The notes below the pieces were generated by a model that saw nothing but the letters and a program-made list of their open reading frames with translations, did not search any database and was not told the DNA's origin. Shown here piece after piece: positions 1-11,200 of a stretch of DNA of 64,000 nucleotides (positions are counted from its first letter, which is position 1; each line of letters opens with the position of its first letter). This DNA comes from Asterias rubens. Taxonomy: Eukaryota; Echinodermata; Asteroidea; Forcipulatida; Asteriidae. The position numbers and the translations under genes were made by a program. The stretch spans positions 12,981,195 to 13,045,194 of the forward strand of contig NC_047068.1 of NCBI RefSeq assembly GCF_902459465.1. The letters are read 5' to 3'.

Positions 1-303
1 AATTTTAAAGCGCTGATATCCATCGCAGGCAGTGTTGTACAAATACACAGGGTGTTGAGGGTGAATCCAGACTTTCGGCTTGTTTTTTACCCATACACTC
101 TTCATTTGCTGAGATGTAGAACAAAGAGCCATTCCAACAATACTTTTTCATGTACTATATCCCTTTGAAACTTTTTTACTGGTGCATATTCCCTCAATCC
201 TTCAATCTAGTCCACTTGTGTCTTTAGTGTTTAAGATAAAACAACAATTTGTTTTCACCTTACTACAAATGAATTTACACTTTAAACTATTCTTCAAATC
301 TAG
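1..303 (+). other. BPTF intron, 3' part
   Basis: Non-coding sequence ending in the acceptor AG at 302-303 just before the first readable BPTF exon. Positions 95-215 resemble 6772-6892 (see the repeat entries). No other exon was recognised here, so the rest of BPTF lies upstream of the window. Confidence 0.6.
95..215. repeat. dispersed repeat, copy 1 (pairs with 6772-6892)
   Basis: Shares the run TTTGCTGAGATGTAGAACAA, then AGAG-CATTCCAA and a TGGTGTAT/TGGTGCAT-TTCCCTC stretch, with 6772-6892. Family not identified. It lies directly upstream of a BPTF exon. Confidence 0.55.
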
Positions 304-3300
304 GATGACATAAAGCAAACAAATAAGGCAACTAAGAAACGCAAACAAACAGAGGACTCCCCCAAGAAAACACCCACGGACGTTGCCAAACCCAAGAAGA
401 AGAAGCTGATCCACACCTCACCAACGCCCAAAGTCAGCTCCAAGAAGGACACCAAGCGAGAGCCGAGCAAATCAGCGACCAAGGAGAAGACGAAAGTGGT
501 CCGAGAGATTGCCAGAGTGCCGGAGGAGAAGATGGAACAGTCCATTATGGTAGAGGAGGAGGAGAGACACGAAAAGCAGGATAGACGTCAACAAGATGTT
601 ATGGAAGAGGAAGACCCGGAGAAGCTGTACTGCGTCTGCAAGAAGCCCTACGATGCTGCAAAGTAAGATAGTTAATGATAATACTAATACTTATAATAAT
701 AACATTTCTAACAATAAATGCGCCTTATCAATTTTGAGAGATGTTCAAGTCACAGAGAAGGCAACCGTGAGATGCACACGTCTCAGACTACAACTGCCTT
801 GATTGCATCCTACCATAAATAATTAAAAATCATGTTAAAAGTTACATTGATATACTAATTGTGTTCCTGGGCATATTATTTGAGTGGGATGCGAACCTAC
901 AACCTTTTAAATTCTGAAGCAGATGTCTTACCACTAGATCACAGATCTTTTCCACCATAGATACTTAAAATTGTATTAAAGACACTGGACACTATTGGTA
1001 ATTGTTAAAGACCAGTCTTCTCACTTGGTGTATTTCAACATATGCATAAAATAACAAACCTGTGAAAATTTGAGCTCGATTGGTTGTCAAAGTTGCGAGA
1101 AAATAATGAGAAGAAAAAACACAAAGTTGTGTGCTTTCAGATGCTTGATTTCGAGACCTTGGAAAAGTCGAATTCTTGGAAAATTACTTCTTTCTCGAAA
1201 ACTACGTTACTTCAGAGGGAGCCGTTTCTCACAATGTTTTATATTATGAACTGCTCCCCATTACTTGTTGTTACCAAGTAAGGTTTTATGCTAATAACTA
1301 TTTTGAGTAATTACCAATAGTGCCCACTGCCTTTAAAAGATGCGTTGATGTACTCATTATGCTCCCAAGCATATTACCTGAGTGGGATTTGAACCTACAA
1401 CTTAGGTTGAACCTTGAACCTAGATGTCTTACCACTAGAACACAGACATTGCCTAGTAGCTAGAGGCAGTTTTAAGTTAGCAGAATCTGCAACGACTTAA
1501 TAAACGTTAGGTTTTGAATCGGGGTTAAGACTCTCAATTGGTTTCATCTATACACTGGTGCAATGAATTAATAAAGGTTAAAGACAGCGGACACTATTGG
1601 TAATTGTCAAAGACCAGTCTTCTCACTTGGTGTATCTAAACATATGCATAAAATAACAAACCTGTGAAAATTCGAGCTCTGAATAAATTGCGAGATATGA
1701 ATGAAATTTAAAAAAACACCCTTGTCACACGAAGTTGTGTGCTTTCAGATGCTTGATTTCGAGACCTCAAATTCTAAACTTGAGTTCTTGAAATCAAATT
1801 TGTGGAAAATTACTTCTTTCTCGAAAATTACATCCCTTCAGAGGGAGCCGTTTCTCACAATGTTTTATACTATCAACCTCTCCCCATTACTCGTTACCAA
1901 GTGAGGTTTTATGCTGATAATTATTTTGATTAATTGGTCTAATCCATACACCAATGTGTTTTAACCATTGTATACTTTTTCTGAGTCTTGTGATAAAAAA
2001 AAAACTGTGGCATTTTTGTTTTAAAGATTCTACATAGGCTGCGACATGTGCCAGAACTGGTTCCACGGTGCATGCGTCAATATCTCTGAAGAGATGGCTG
2101 AGGGCCTGAATGACTACATATGCGATGAGTGTAATACACGCCGGCAAGAGAACGAAGAAGACCTGTACTGTCTCTGCAGACAGCCTTACGATGAATCACA
2201 GTGAGTGTTTACTGTTGTCTGTTTGACCACGGTTGGATTTCACAAAGAGTTAAGACTAGTCTTATCTTGAGCTATGAAAAAAAAACCTGTTTGTACAAAT
2301 TTGTGTGCTTTCATTTGCATAGTAAAAGTCTTCAGCTGAAACCGTTTAATATTTGAGTGAGAAATTACCTCTTTCTCAAAAAGGGCACCGTTTCTTACAA
2401 TGTTTGATACTATCAACAGCTTTCCATTGCCCGTTACCAAGTTTTTATGCTAACAATTATTTTGAGTAATTACTTATAGTGTCCAGTGCCTTTAAATCTA
2501 GACTAGTTAAAATGATTTTCCCTCTGTCATCTTCTGCAGGTTCTACATCGGTTGCGATCGCTGCAATGACTGGTTCCACGGTCGTTGTGTCAACATCTCC
2601 CAGCGAGAGGCAGAGGTCATCGAGAACTACATCTGTCCAAATTGTAAGTCGGCAAAGTCCCAGAAGGTCCATCAGCGAACCCTGGAGAGCAAGGACTATG
2701 ATCAACTCAGAAGAGTCGTCCGCCAGCTACAGGTAAGACACTAAGGCCGTGTCCGAAACGGCGACTTCGGCTACAGCTACGGCTAGATCGCGCGCGTCTG
2801 CCTATTCTTCAACACTGGTAGACGCGCTGATCTAGACGTAGCTGTAGCCGAAGTCGTCGTTTCGGACACGGCCTAAGTCTTAAAGGGTTTCTATACCTTT
2901 TGTTTATCAAGTTTTCGGCCATGACATGAATCCCTACTCACTGTGAATGAAGATGTATGTAATATTATTTACCTGTAGAACTTTCAGCTTCATTAGTCGT
3001 CAAGTCAAGAAAATCACAGAGCAATGTTTCAGGAGAGTCTCATAAATATGATGTACATACTTAAAAATTTGTGTTTTTCCTGAGGCAAACATTATTTTCA
3101 TGACATGTTTTTACTCGTTTCTCTAAAACTAAAGCACCTCAGCAAGTAATATTCTAAGGGAAGCCTTTTACCATCATTATCTATAAACCGTGTAAAATAA
3201 TTTTGTCAGGACATCCACAACGGATTGGTCTTGTACCCTGTACTAATACAAGCCTGTTGGCATTGTTTTGTTTTCAGAGCCATAAGATGGGTTGGCCATT

Positions 3301-4865
3301 CCTAGACCCAGTGAGTGAGCTTGATGCACCAGACTACTATGACATCATCAAAGAACCCATGGGTAAGACAAACAGAAAAACCACACCCCTCTCCGAAATG
3401 ATTATATGTGTGCGTTTGTGCGAGAATTATTGCTGTGAAACGCTGTGTGATCTGCAATGAAATGCCTTTGAATCTACGCAAACATGCTATTGTGACGCTG
3501 CTATTGTGACGTGATAAAGACACTGGACACTGTTGGTAATTGTCAAAGACCAGTCTTCTCACTTGCTGTATCTCAACATGTAATGCATAAAATCACACAC
3601 CTGTGAAAATTTGAGCTCAATCGGTCATCGAAGTTGCGAGATAATAATGAAAGAAAAAACACCCTTGTCTCACAAAGTTGTGTGCTTTCAGATGCTTGAT
3701 TTCGAGACCTCAAATTCTAAGTCTGAGGTCTCAAAATCAAATTCGTGGAAAATTATTTCTTTCTCGAAAAGTACTCCACTTCGAAGGGAGACATTTCTCA
3801 CAACGTTTTATGCTACCAACCTCTCCCCGTTACTTGTCACCAAGTAAGGTTTTATGCCAATAATTATTTTGAGTAATTAGCAAAAGTGTCCACTGCCTTT
3901 AATAAAAAAGGGAAACAAAAACATAATCAGGGCTCATACCTAACGCTAGACCACCTGCCAGAGGCAAGTACTTTTAGTTTTGAGCCAATAAAATCACAAC
4001 TGGACAAGGTCGTCGGTCTTGTGTATTTCAATTGACTAATAACAGTAAAACCCCATTGTATAGTGTCTCTGTGAAAAATGTAGGCAATGAATCAGATATA
4101 TCTTTCAGTTATGTTGAATATCGTAGTAGCATGACAAGTTAGATAGATCTTCTCTATGTGCTTGTTCAACTCATGTTGAATCTGGGGTCGATTTCACAAA
4201 GAGTTAGGACTCGTCTTATCTCGAGTTAGGACGAGTAACGACGAGTAACTCGTCCTAACTTAGGATTAATCTTAAGTTCTGCATGCTACAGTGCAGGGTT
4301 GGGACTCGCCCTTAGTCCTTAGATTAGTCTTAAGTTGAGAAGAGTTTTGTGAAATCGACGGCAGGTCTTGTAAAATAAATGTTGGTCCAGTTAAAATGGT
4401 GAGCTACAAAGCCATTCAGTCTTGTAGATTACCCCTCTCCCAAACTTGAGCCCTGATAATCAAATCTCTTTCTTCTTTGTGTATGGGTAAAGTGAAACCA
4501 CTTAATTTCCTCAAAGCCACAGGAGATTCGAAACGGGCTTTATGTCAATGTATTACCATATTTTTTTAAAGAAATCCTTTTTTTGATATATCCCTGGAAA
4601 AGAACAAAAATGTTAAGTTCTGACCCTCTTTGTAAAGAAAAAAGAAACTAAAATCTGATTGTCTTTGTTCCTTTATCCAGACCTCGCCACGATTCACGAG
4701 AACCTGACCAAGAAAGTTTACACCAAGCTGCATGAATTTAACACTGACATCAGCAAGATCTTTGACAATTGTCGCTACTACAATCCCTCAGATTCCTCTT
4801 TCTACCAATGTGCGGACGTCCTGGAGAAGTTTTTCCTGCAGAAGATGAAAACATTTAAGGAATAG
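304..4865 (+). CDS. BPTF: nucleosome-remodelling factor subunit BPTF (NURF301), C-terminal part
   Basis: Large subunit of the NURF/ISWI chromatin remodeller, which reads histone H3K4me3 and acetylated H4 in the nucleus. Five exons are seen: 304-662, 2027-2200, 2540-2732, 3278-3362 and 4681-4865 (TAG). They give the last ~331 residues of a protein that is ~3,000 residues in human. Order: a lysine-rich linker (KKKKL); PHD finger 1 ([10 protein letters not shown], then [16 protein letters not shown]); PHD finger 2 ([10 protein letters not shown], then [16 protein letters not shown]); an acidic-basic helix; and a bromodomain ([33 protein letters not shown], with the acetyl-lysine-binding Asn in YYNP). 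The aromatic residues that form the K4me3 cage in the human second finger (Tyr in LYC, PYD and FYI, Trp in DW) are all present. The protein stops shortly after the bromodomain. Phase is continuous over all junctions. The 5' exons lie outside the window. Confidence 0.95.
853..958 (-). repeat. SINE-A remnant
   Basis: The reverse complement carries a degraded tRNA-like head: GAGTGGGATGCGAACCTAC corresponds to the B-box region GGTTCRAATCCCAC of better copies (for example 41221-41310), followed by TCTTACCACTAGATCACAGA. It lies in the BPTF intron. Confidence 0.5.
976..1336. mobile_element. TTAA-1 MITE-like element, copy 1
   Basis: Non-autonomous element with inverted ends. The left end is TTAAAGACACTGGACACTAT and the right end is ACCAATAGTGCCCACTGCCT followed by TTAA. 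Fuller copies have a central hairpin (GAGACCTCA ... TGAGGTCTC). No coding capacity. TTAA at both ends is what piggyBac-type transposition leaves, but the assignment is only an inference. Confidence 0.8.
1350..1455 (-). repeat. SINE-A remnant
   Basis: On the minus strand: tRNA-like head with GAGTGGGATTTGAACCTACA (plus-strand reading) and TCTTACCACTAGAACACAGA. Same family as 853-958, separated from it by a TTAA-1 copy, so the two may be parts of one locus or independent insertions. Confidence 0.5.
1578..1936. mobile_element. TTAA-1 element, copy 2 (right end truncated)
   Basis: Starts TTAAAGACAGCGGACACTAT and runs colinear with copy 1 up to TTATTTTGATTAATTGG. The terminal ~20 bp are lost where SINE-A tail sequence begins (CCATACACCAATGTG, about 1945-2010). 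Confidence 0.75.
2285..2496. mobile_element. TTAA-1 related element, strongly diverged
   Basis: Retains GTGTGCTTTCA, TTACCTCTTTCTCAAAA, CCGTTTCTTACAATGTTTGA, TATTTTGAGTAATTAC and the end AGTGTCCAGTGCCTTTAA. The left part has been replaced by sequence resembling the 4197 foldback (TTTCACAAAGAGTTAAGAC at ~2239). Confidence 0.6.
2742..2875. mobile_element. 134-bp hairpin element beside the BPTF exon 3 donor
   Basis: Long imperfect palindrome. The left arm begins AGGCCGTGTCCGAAACG and the right arm ends CGTTTCGGACACGGCCT; the arms extend inward through GACTTCGGCTACAGCTACG and CGTAGCTGTAGCCGAAGTC, around a short loop near 2800. It begins ~9 nt after the donor GT at 2733. Confidence 0.8.
2880..3195. 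mobile_element. TTAA-3 element, copy 1 (right end unclear)
   Basis: Begins TTAAAGGGTTTCTATACCTT. Shares GCACCTCAGCAAGTAATATT, AAGGGAAGC and ACCATCATTA with 33213-33552 and, inverted, with 16228-16485. It abuts the hairpin element at 2742-2875. Confidence 0.65.
3515..3902. mobile_element. TTAA-1 element, copy 3
   Basis: Full-length-like copy. Left end TAAAGACACTGGACACTGTT; central hairpin GAGACCTCA ... TGAGGTCTC near 3702-3735; right end GTGTCCACTGCCTTTAA. It lies in the intron splitting the BPTF bromodomain. Confidence 0.8.
4197..4359. mobile_element. foldback element, GTCGATTTCACAAAGAGTTA ends
   Basis: The left end GTCGATTTCACAAAGAGTTA and the right end GTTTTGTGAAATCGAC are inverted. The inner arms are rich in AGTTAGGACGAGT and its complement. 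Partial relatives are near 2234-2270, 48747-48790 and 53700-53850. Confidence 0.7.
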
Positions 4866-4964
4866 TTTGGGAGGAGGCTCAAGAGGTTTTAAAGCCTCCA
4901 AAACCTTAAAGGAAAACCTCACCTAAGACGGGCTATAATTCGTTGAGACCAGAGGAAGGTGTCA

Positions 4965-5160
4965 ATCTCAGATGTCTAGTTGGTATGACACTGCTCTAGA
5001 TATGCAAAGGTTGTGGGTTCAAATCCCACCCGAGTAATATGACAGTGTTTTTTTTTCACAGAACTTTGGGAAAGTACTGAGTATACATGCCAACACACAT
5101 CTGTGTAAGGGTAAAACCAAAATTAATATTCTTTATCAACGATGCAAAACGAAAATTTAA
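4965..5160 (+). mobile_element. SINE-A (tRNA-derived), forward copy
   Basis: tRNA-like head: TAGTTGGTATGACACTGCTC (A-box side), then GGTTGTGGGTTCAAATCCCA (B box). The family body follows: CCGAGTAATATG, TTTTTTTCACAGAAC, GGGAAAGTACTGAGTATACA, ATTAATATTCTTTATC. Related to 18655-18800, 41338-41476 and 43647-43770. There is no intact cloverleaf, so this is a SINE and not a tRNA gene. Confidence 0.75.
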
Positions 5161-6238
5161 CATCTGTTAAATGTGAGGAAGGTTTGTAATGTTAGACTGG
5201 AGACTTGCATGACACTGGAAACTGTGTCTCGAGTAGACAATGAGGATCATGAAGTAGGTGGCTGTTTTGGGGTTTTTGTTTTGGTGGGTCAGGGACTGGG
5301 TGGGGGTCAGAGGTGTGGGTGAATATATGAGGTAAAAACTTGTACTTGATTAGATTTTTTAATAGCCTTGTAAAGGCACCCTGCGAGGCAGTTTGGGACA
5401 TTGGCAAAAGTTGGGTGGAGTTCAGTTTGTGCAAATAGTTCAAGAAATGTAAGGTGGGAAGGGTGGGGGGGGGGTCAGTGGAGGGAGGGTACTCGAATTG
5501 AGAAGGTAAATTATGATTAGTCGCAATTCAAATAAGATGCGTAAACTTTCAAAAATCTTAAGTCCTAAAAGATACTGCTGATGTGTATTATTTATTTGTC
5601 ATTTTGCATGTGCTGTTTTCTTTTTCGTTTGTTTAGGTGAATACATTATGTTATTACTGTATAAAAGTTACTTTAGTTGTCATACAAATGAGGGTCAAAG
5701 TTCAAATTAAATATGACATGTTTTTTGTTAGTATAATTGAAACTATTCAGTTAGATCTATATCTTCAAACACTTTGTTAAACGGCTTATAGAAGTCATGG
5801 ACGAAATTGTTCTTAATTTCACCAGAATTGTACATTTGTAAATATATTTACCATAAATTTATAGACTTTCAAGTAAGTAACAGGTTTATGTAAGTATTAT
5901 GATATAAAACACAGATCTTAGTTTTAATTCAGGTGAAGGTCTTTCTCTTTTTGTAAAGGGCAGAGAATCAAGATATTCATTTGGAAGTTTCAGACCAAAA
6001 GTAATACTACATGAATTCTGATTGGACCCACAAATTTAATTTCATGGTCAAATCGGAATTTGTAGTCTATAAATGGCTTATCTGTCCTGCTATAAACCCC
6101 TTGCTGTGATGTTACGTTTTGGAAGTCAAATTGCATGTTAAGACAGATGTGTGTCTAACTGCGTGCAATGCGCACTGCACAGTAACAAACTGGTAATTTG
6201 ACTCCCCCCAACCAAGATTTATTGCAGGTGATGACATC

Positions 6239-6436
6239 TGGGCCCAATTTCATAAAGCTGTTAAGCAGAAAATACTGCTTAGCAAATTGCTTTGCTGAGC
6301 AAATCATAAGTGGGACATGAGTTAGATCAATGTTAACCTTATGGAATTTTTTACTGGTAACCAGTTTCTGTTTAAGCAAGATTTGTGTGCCCTTAGCAAA
6401 GTATTTATATGCTTACAGGCATTATGAAATTGCACT
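6239..6436. mobile_element. GC-1 MITE-like element, copy 1
   Basis: Left end GGGCCCAATTTCATAAAGCT; the decayed right end is inverted (GCATTATGAAATTGCAC). Interior typical of the family: AAGCAGAAAATACTGCTTAG and TGCTGAGCAAA. About ten related copies lie in the window. Confidence 0.75.
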
Positions 6437-6581
6437 CTGTTGAATTGGGTCAATTGGTTTGTGAGGTGAAAGAATATCCGCATCGGATGGGTTGGTTTCT
6501 TAAATTAGTTTTGCCTTTTCGTAATTTTTGTTGTGATTCCTTTTTCTACTCACTTAAAATTGTGTTAAATAATTTTGAAGA

Positions 6582-6587
6582 AATAAA
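6582..6587 (+). terminator. candidate BPTF poly(A) signal
   Basis: AATAAA about 1.7 kb after the BPTF stop. No transcript evidence; other weaker hexamers exist. Confidence 0.3.
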
Positions 6588-6771
6588 ACTTAATTGTGAA
6601 GAAAATTAACGTAGGGAGGTTTAACCTCCGTCAACGGAATGATTGTGAATTTGGTCTTCATTAAAGAATGCAGGTTCACTGATACATTTTGTAACCCAAC
6701 GAGGAAGTATTATTTATTTTTTAGTTCAGATTTTAGTATTCATTATCTTTCGAAAAGGGACACTCACCTGA

Positions 6772-6892
6772 ATGTTCATCTCCTTCTTTGCTGAGATGTA
6801 GAACAAAGAGTCATTCCAAAAGCTTTATTCCACGTACTGCATCTCCTTGGGAACTCCTTGCCTGGTGTATGTTTCCCTCCATCCTACGATCT
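6772..6892. repeat. dispersed repeat, copy 2 (pairs with 95-215)
   Basis: Shares TTTGCTGAGATGTAGAACAA and the flanking AGAG-CATTCCAA with 95-215, with scattered substitutions. Confidence 0.55.
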
Positions 6893-7789
6893 ATACTGTT
6901 TTAAGAGGAATATCAATTCCTACCTTCAGCTCCCGGGAGTTGTTTTCATATTTAATATTTTTCTACTTGTAGCCCCTTACAACAGCGACTTTAAGCCTTG
7001 CTTGGGGCGAACTTGCAGTTAAAAACTACAAAGCAAACAAAATTGGTTGAGGAAAATACATTACAAGGAACTGCCCCCTTATAAAGATAAAAAACTAGTC
7101 AAAAATATGAAATATTACAACATGTCCTCAATGTTTGTTTCTGGGGGGCTGGTGTAAAATAAGCTTTGTATTTTTGAAGGAAGACTATTTTGGGGGCAGT
7201 TTGATGCGAAATGAGAATAAGGGGGGTCAATAATTTGAAAAACTATTTTCAGAGATATTCTAAATAATTCCACACGGGTATATGTTAATCAGATGTGTAT
7301 ATTGTGGAAGTCAAGAAGTTTGCGTGAATTTTTAATCTTCCATAAAACTGAACTTTCTGCATACATCATGGACTACTGACAAGAATAATATGGCAAATGT
7401 AAATAATTTTGATAGATTGATGTTTTACAGATTGGCATCAAATGCACTGTATACATATGTCAAATGTGTCAACAATTTTGTATGTCTTTTGTCTGGGATG
7501 ATAACTAAGTTCAGAGCACTTTGGAAGTCTGTACTGACGCAGAACTTTTTAAAAGTACTTCTTGGTTCTGATTTCTTCAGGAATGTTTCGTTGTTTTCCT
7601 TTTCTTGGATGTGAAGTCGATTAAAATATTTGTAAATATGATTTGCAGGCACGATTAAATATTAAACCATGTGGGAGAACACCTTAAAAAAAAGCCTTGT
7701 TGATAAATCTTTCTTCGGTGTCATTTAAATACAAATTTCTTTTTACAAGGAGCGGGACTTGGTGCAGGGCTGGTGTCCAAAGGGTGGGA

Positions 7790-7808
7790 GGGGGGGGGGG
7801 GGGGGGGG
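7790..7808 (+). repeat. G homopolymer, 19 bp
   Basis: Uninterrupted run of G preceded by AGGGTGGGA. Possible assembly or sequencing weak point and possible quadruplex former. Confidence 0.9.
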
Positions 7809-8248
7809 CAGTGTTGGACTGTGAAATCTCCGCTTTTAGCGGATATCCACTTTTTCATTGACTGTGCTGATTTTGAGAGTTAAGACCTCTAAGTCTGAGG
7901 CTGAGATCTCGTCTTTTGAGGCCAAGATCTCATCTTCCGAGATCGAGACATCTAATGCTCGGGAGGGGAAAATTTGGTTTACAGGAAATAATTAAGTAAG
8001 TAAGGTTTGCGATGAGATGAGCCGGTTTTTACTGCTCGACGTTTCGGTCAGTGTGCTTTGATCGTCTCCTGGAGGAAAAAATTAGTTCTTTTGATCACAC
8101 ATTCTGAGAAGCCATTTCATTATGTGCGATGCATGCAACAGCCGTTTAATTTTCTTGAACACCCAACAGCCGTTTGCTAACGATCGTCAAAATAGAACAC
8201 ATGCAAGAGTGGTGCAATTATGCCAAAAAACAACTCAACATTAGACGA

Positions 8249-11200
8249 ATGTTTTTACTTAAGTTACGAGCTGTATCAAGTTGTGCATTCCAGACCAGCT
8301 TCGGAAGACCTTTGTGCTGTTGGAGAAATGTGAATTTTAACATTACTACATTGGGGAGTGTGAGAATACCTGGTGCCAAATTTGAAGCACGTCTTACACA
8401 TTTTGACTGCACATTGTTGCCGCAACACCGGCCGTGGTCGTCGTCTGCAGCAGGCACTGTCGCCCGTCTTGCTGAGCCTGCGTACCCACGACTTTCAAAC
8501 AGAACTTCGGGAACTTTTCACCAAACCCGTCACCCTTTTATTAGTTCTACAGCCGCCTCTGACTTTCTTGCCTCTCCATTAGGGAAGATGGCCGAAGTAC
8601 AGAGACAGTCCTTCCGTAAAAAGCACAATAAGCGACAGCGTAACCTGACTGGGAATAGTGAGCAAGGAGGAGGGTTGAAACTGGACCGAAATGGGAACGT
8701 CTCCGTCCAAGTGATTGGCAGTGGCACTGCTGATTGTCCACCCTCTGTACTGGTCATAGCAGCTTCTGTCAGGTAGATATAAATCTATTGTAGAAAAAAC
8801 CCATTGAAAGGCTAATAGTTAAGTAGAGTATTCTATGTAGATATAATAAATCTATTGTAGAAAAAGCCCATTGAAACTTGAAAGGCTAAGTAGATTATTT
8901 TGTACATACAAATGTTATTGGATGCATTTTTGGCATTTTTTTATTACAACCATAATTTAGCAGAACAAAAATATTAAATATTAATACGAAAATCATGAGG
9001 TGAAATCTGAAACGCACTTTTAGCCTTTATTAGCCAGCGGTTTATAAACTTGTAAGATTGATTAGCTAAAACTTTGAGCGTGTTGGGCATTGCTAATATG
9101 CTTGCATTCCACTAGTTGCGATAACTTAACCCTCCTCCCGACGGCCGCCAGGAGGAGGGTTACGTTATCGCAACTAGCATTCCACGCAAATGTGACAAAC
9201 ACTTTTAACTGTATTAACCACCTTTTTCCAAGAAATTTACTTAGGGCCTACCCAATCACACAAGTGTTCTATTAGTATTAGTGTTAATGGTTAATGATTC
9301 CAATCAAATCCAGTTTAATAAAGTTGTCTTTTTCAGATTTCTTTTCAACTGTGGTGAAGGAACACAGAGACTCATGTTTGAAAACAGGTAAATCAAAATG
9401 GAAGTCAAGACTTCTTTCTGAAATTGCTCTTTTAAATTTACTTTTCAAGGTGACTGATCGCTAGGCAGCTTGGCAAGTGTGCGTCGTAACTAATGCGTCC
9501 TAACCCTAAATCCTCCAATGCCCTTTTCCAACACACTCCACACCTTTAAATTCTTTCCTTCTTTTCCTGCACCTGTAAAAAATGCATCTTTTTCTTTTTG
9601 GCACCCTATCCACCTGGCTGTTGACATCACTTTCCCACAACATCCCAGTTTAGCCCAAATGGTGCTGTAAAGGGATTATGATTAACAAACCAAGAACCAA
9701 GAACACCAAATTGTTTAAACTGTAATAAGATTGGAAGAATGTCTAAAGCCTATGATACGCAATTCATTATCCTACCAGCCTCTGTCCTTCTGAGTCAATC
9801 ACTTTGGCAATAGACCGATCCATAGGCTCCGCCTCCCTAATGCCATTCTGCACAACTCTGCCGCGCGCGCCAAGCATACACGCACACATGTCGGACTTTA
9901 AAGTGTCGGACTTTTGGTTGCGCAATGGGTAGTGATTGGTCAATACGCAACGGGGCGGAGCTTAATGGATCGGTCTATGGGAGACCGAGGGAATTGGGTC
10001 TGTAGTAAGGGTTAACGATTCAACAGTTTTAAAAAGCAAGGGTATTTGTAAGAATGGCAATTGTACTTTTTTTCAATGCACCAAGATCAATATCGCGTTT
10101 CTCAAAAACTAGCATCTAAATTCCACACTACAAGGTCATAGTTGAGACAGTTTGCAAAGTCTGTCAGTTTTTACGAGCAGCTTGAATTATGAAACTTGTA
10201 TTATTTCATAAAATGATTTTATTGTAATTTTACACTTACAGAGTGAAGAACATGTCCAGACTGGAGCATATTTTCTTCACCAGAATGACTTGGGAAAACC
10301 TTGGAGGATCAATTGGTAAATAAAATCACTGGCTATTTGCACATGCCTGATAGTGATACTTATTCTTGAAGGAACTTAAGGCAGTTTTTCGTTGGTAAAG
10401 GACAATGTAATTTCCTCAAAGGGTGCCCTTTACCATGGAGAAAATGCCTTGGTGCCCTTGCCCTTTCGAAAACAAAGCATAGGCCTTCAGGCCTGCCTTA
10501 AGAGCGCCACTGCAGCCCGGGCTTTATCCTCCTCAGAGAGCTGAGAAAGATTAAGGAATGTTATTGGCACAATGTCCAGGGCATTAATGTAAAGCACATT
10601 GATCATGGCATTGATACGTTATTGTAAAATGCACTATATAAGAACTAGTTATTATTATTATTAGTAGTAGTAGTAGTTATAGTCTTAGTATTATTTTAAA
10701 ATAGGCATATATCTAACAACCATTATCGTTTTCCATTTTGTTCACAAATTTATGACTTTATTCAGGGATGATGATTACATTGAAGAATGTTGGATTGCCC
10801 AAGCTGTCATTGTACGGACCTCCACAGTTGGTAAGATTTCCAATAATTTAACACATCTGTGTTTGTTACAAAACAAACTTTTGTGCGTACATGTATAATG
10901 AAAAGAATTGCTTCAAAAGAATAGAGGTTAAAAAGGATGGTCTTTGGACATGTTTGAGTACCACATGTGGGTATGCTTCTTTGTTTGGTGGCGAAAGCAC
11001 CTCTGAGTCTTGGGGCCTTTCTCAAACCCTTGCTTGGGCTCTGTTTCCGGCTTAGGCTTGGCGCGCTGCGTACTCAGTGGAATCGCAGCAAGTACGAACC
11101 CAGTCTTCAGGCCTATACATTTATATCAGTTATTTTGCACGCAGTGGTTTGAACATCAGACGGCGCATTTTATCCGTAGCCCAAGCCGAGGTTTGAGAAA

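Larger units (their letters stand above)
4866..8248 (+). other. BPTF 3' UTR and BPTF-ELAC2 spacer
   Basis: No further coding sequence was recognised. It holds the presumed BPTF 3' UTR (candidate AATAAA at 6582-6587), a SINE-A copy, a GC-1 element, the second copy of the 95-215 repeat, a 19-G run (7790-7808) and, at its end, the presumed ELAC2 promoter. No TATA box was recognised. Short ORFs here show no family resemblance. Confidence 0.6.

Noticed and set aside
1084..1281. Recurring ORFs (65-82 codons) in the TTAA-1 copies (CFQMLDFET...)
   Set aside because: They reflect the shared nucleotide sequence of the element; frames are broken between copies, so no conserved protein is implied.
8218..8457. 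Minus-strand ORF opposite the ELAC2 leader
   Set aside because: Shadow of the GC-richer leader exon; no similarity recognised.
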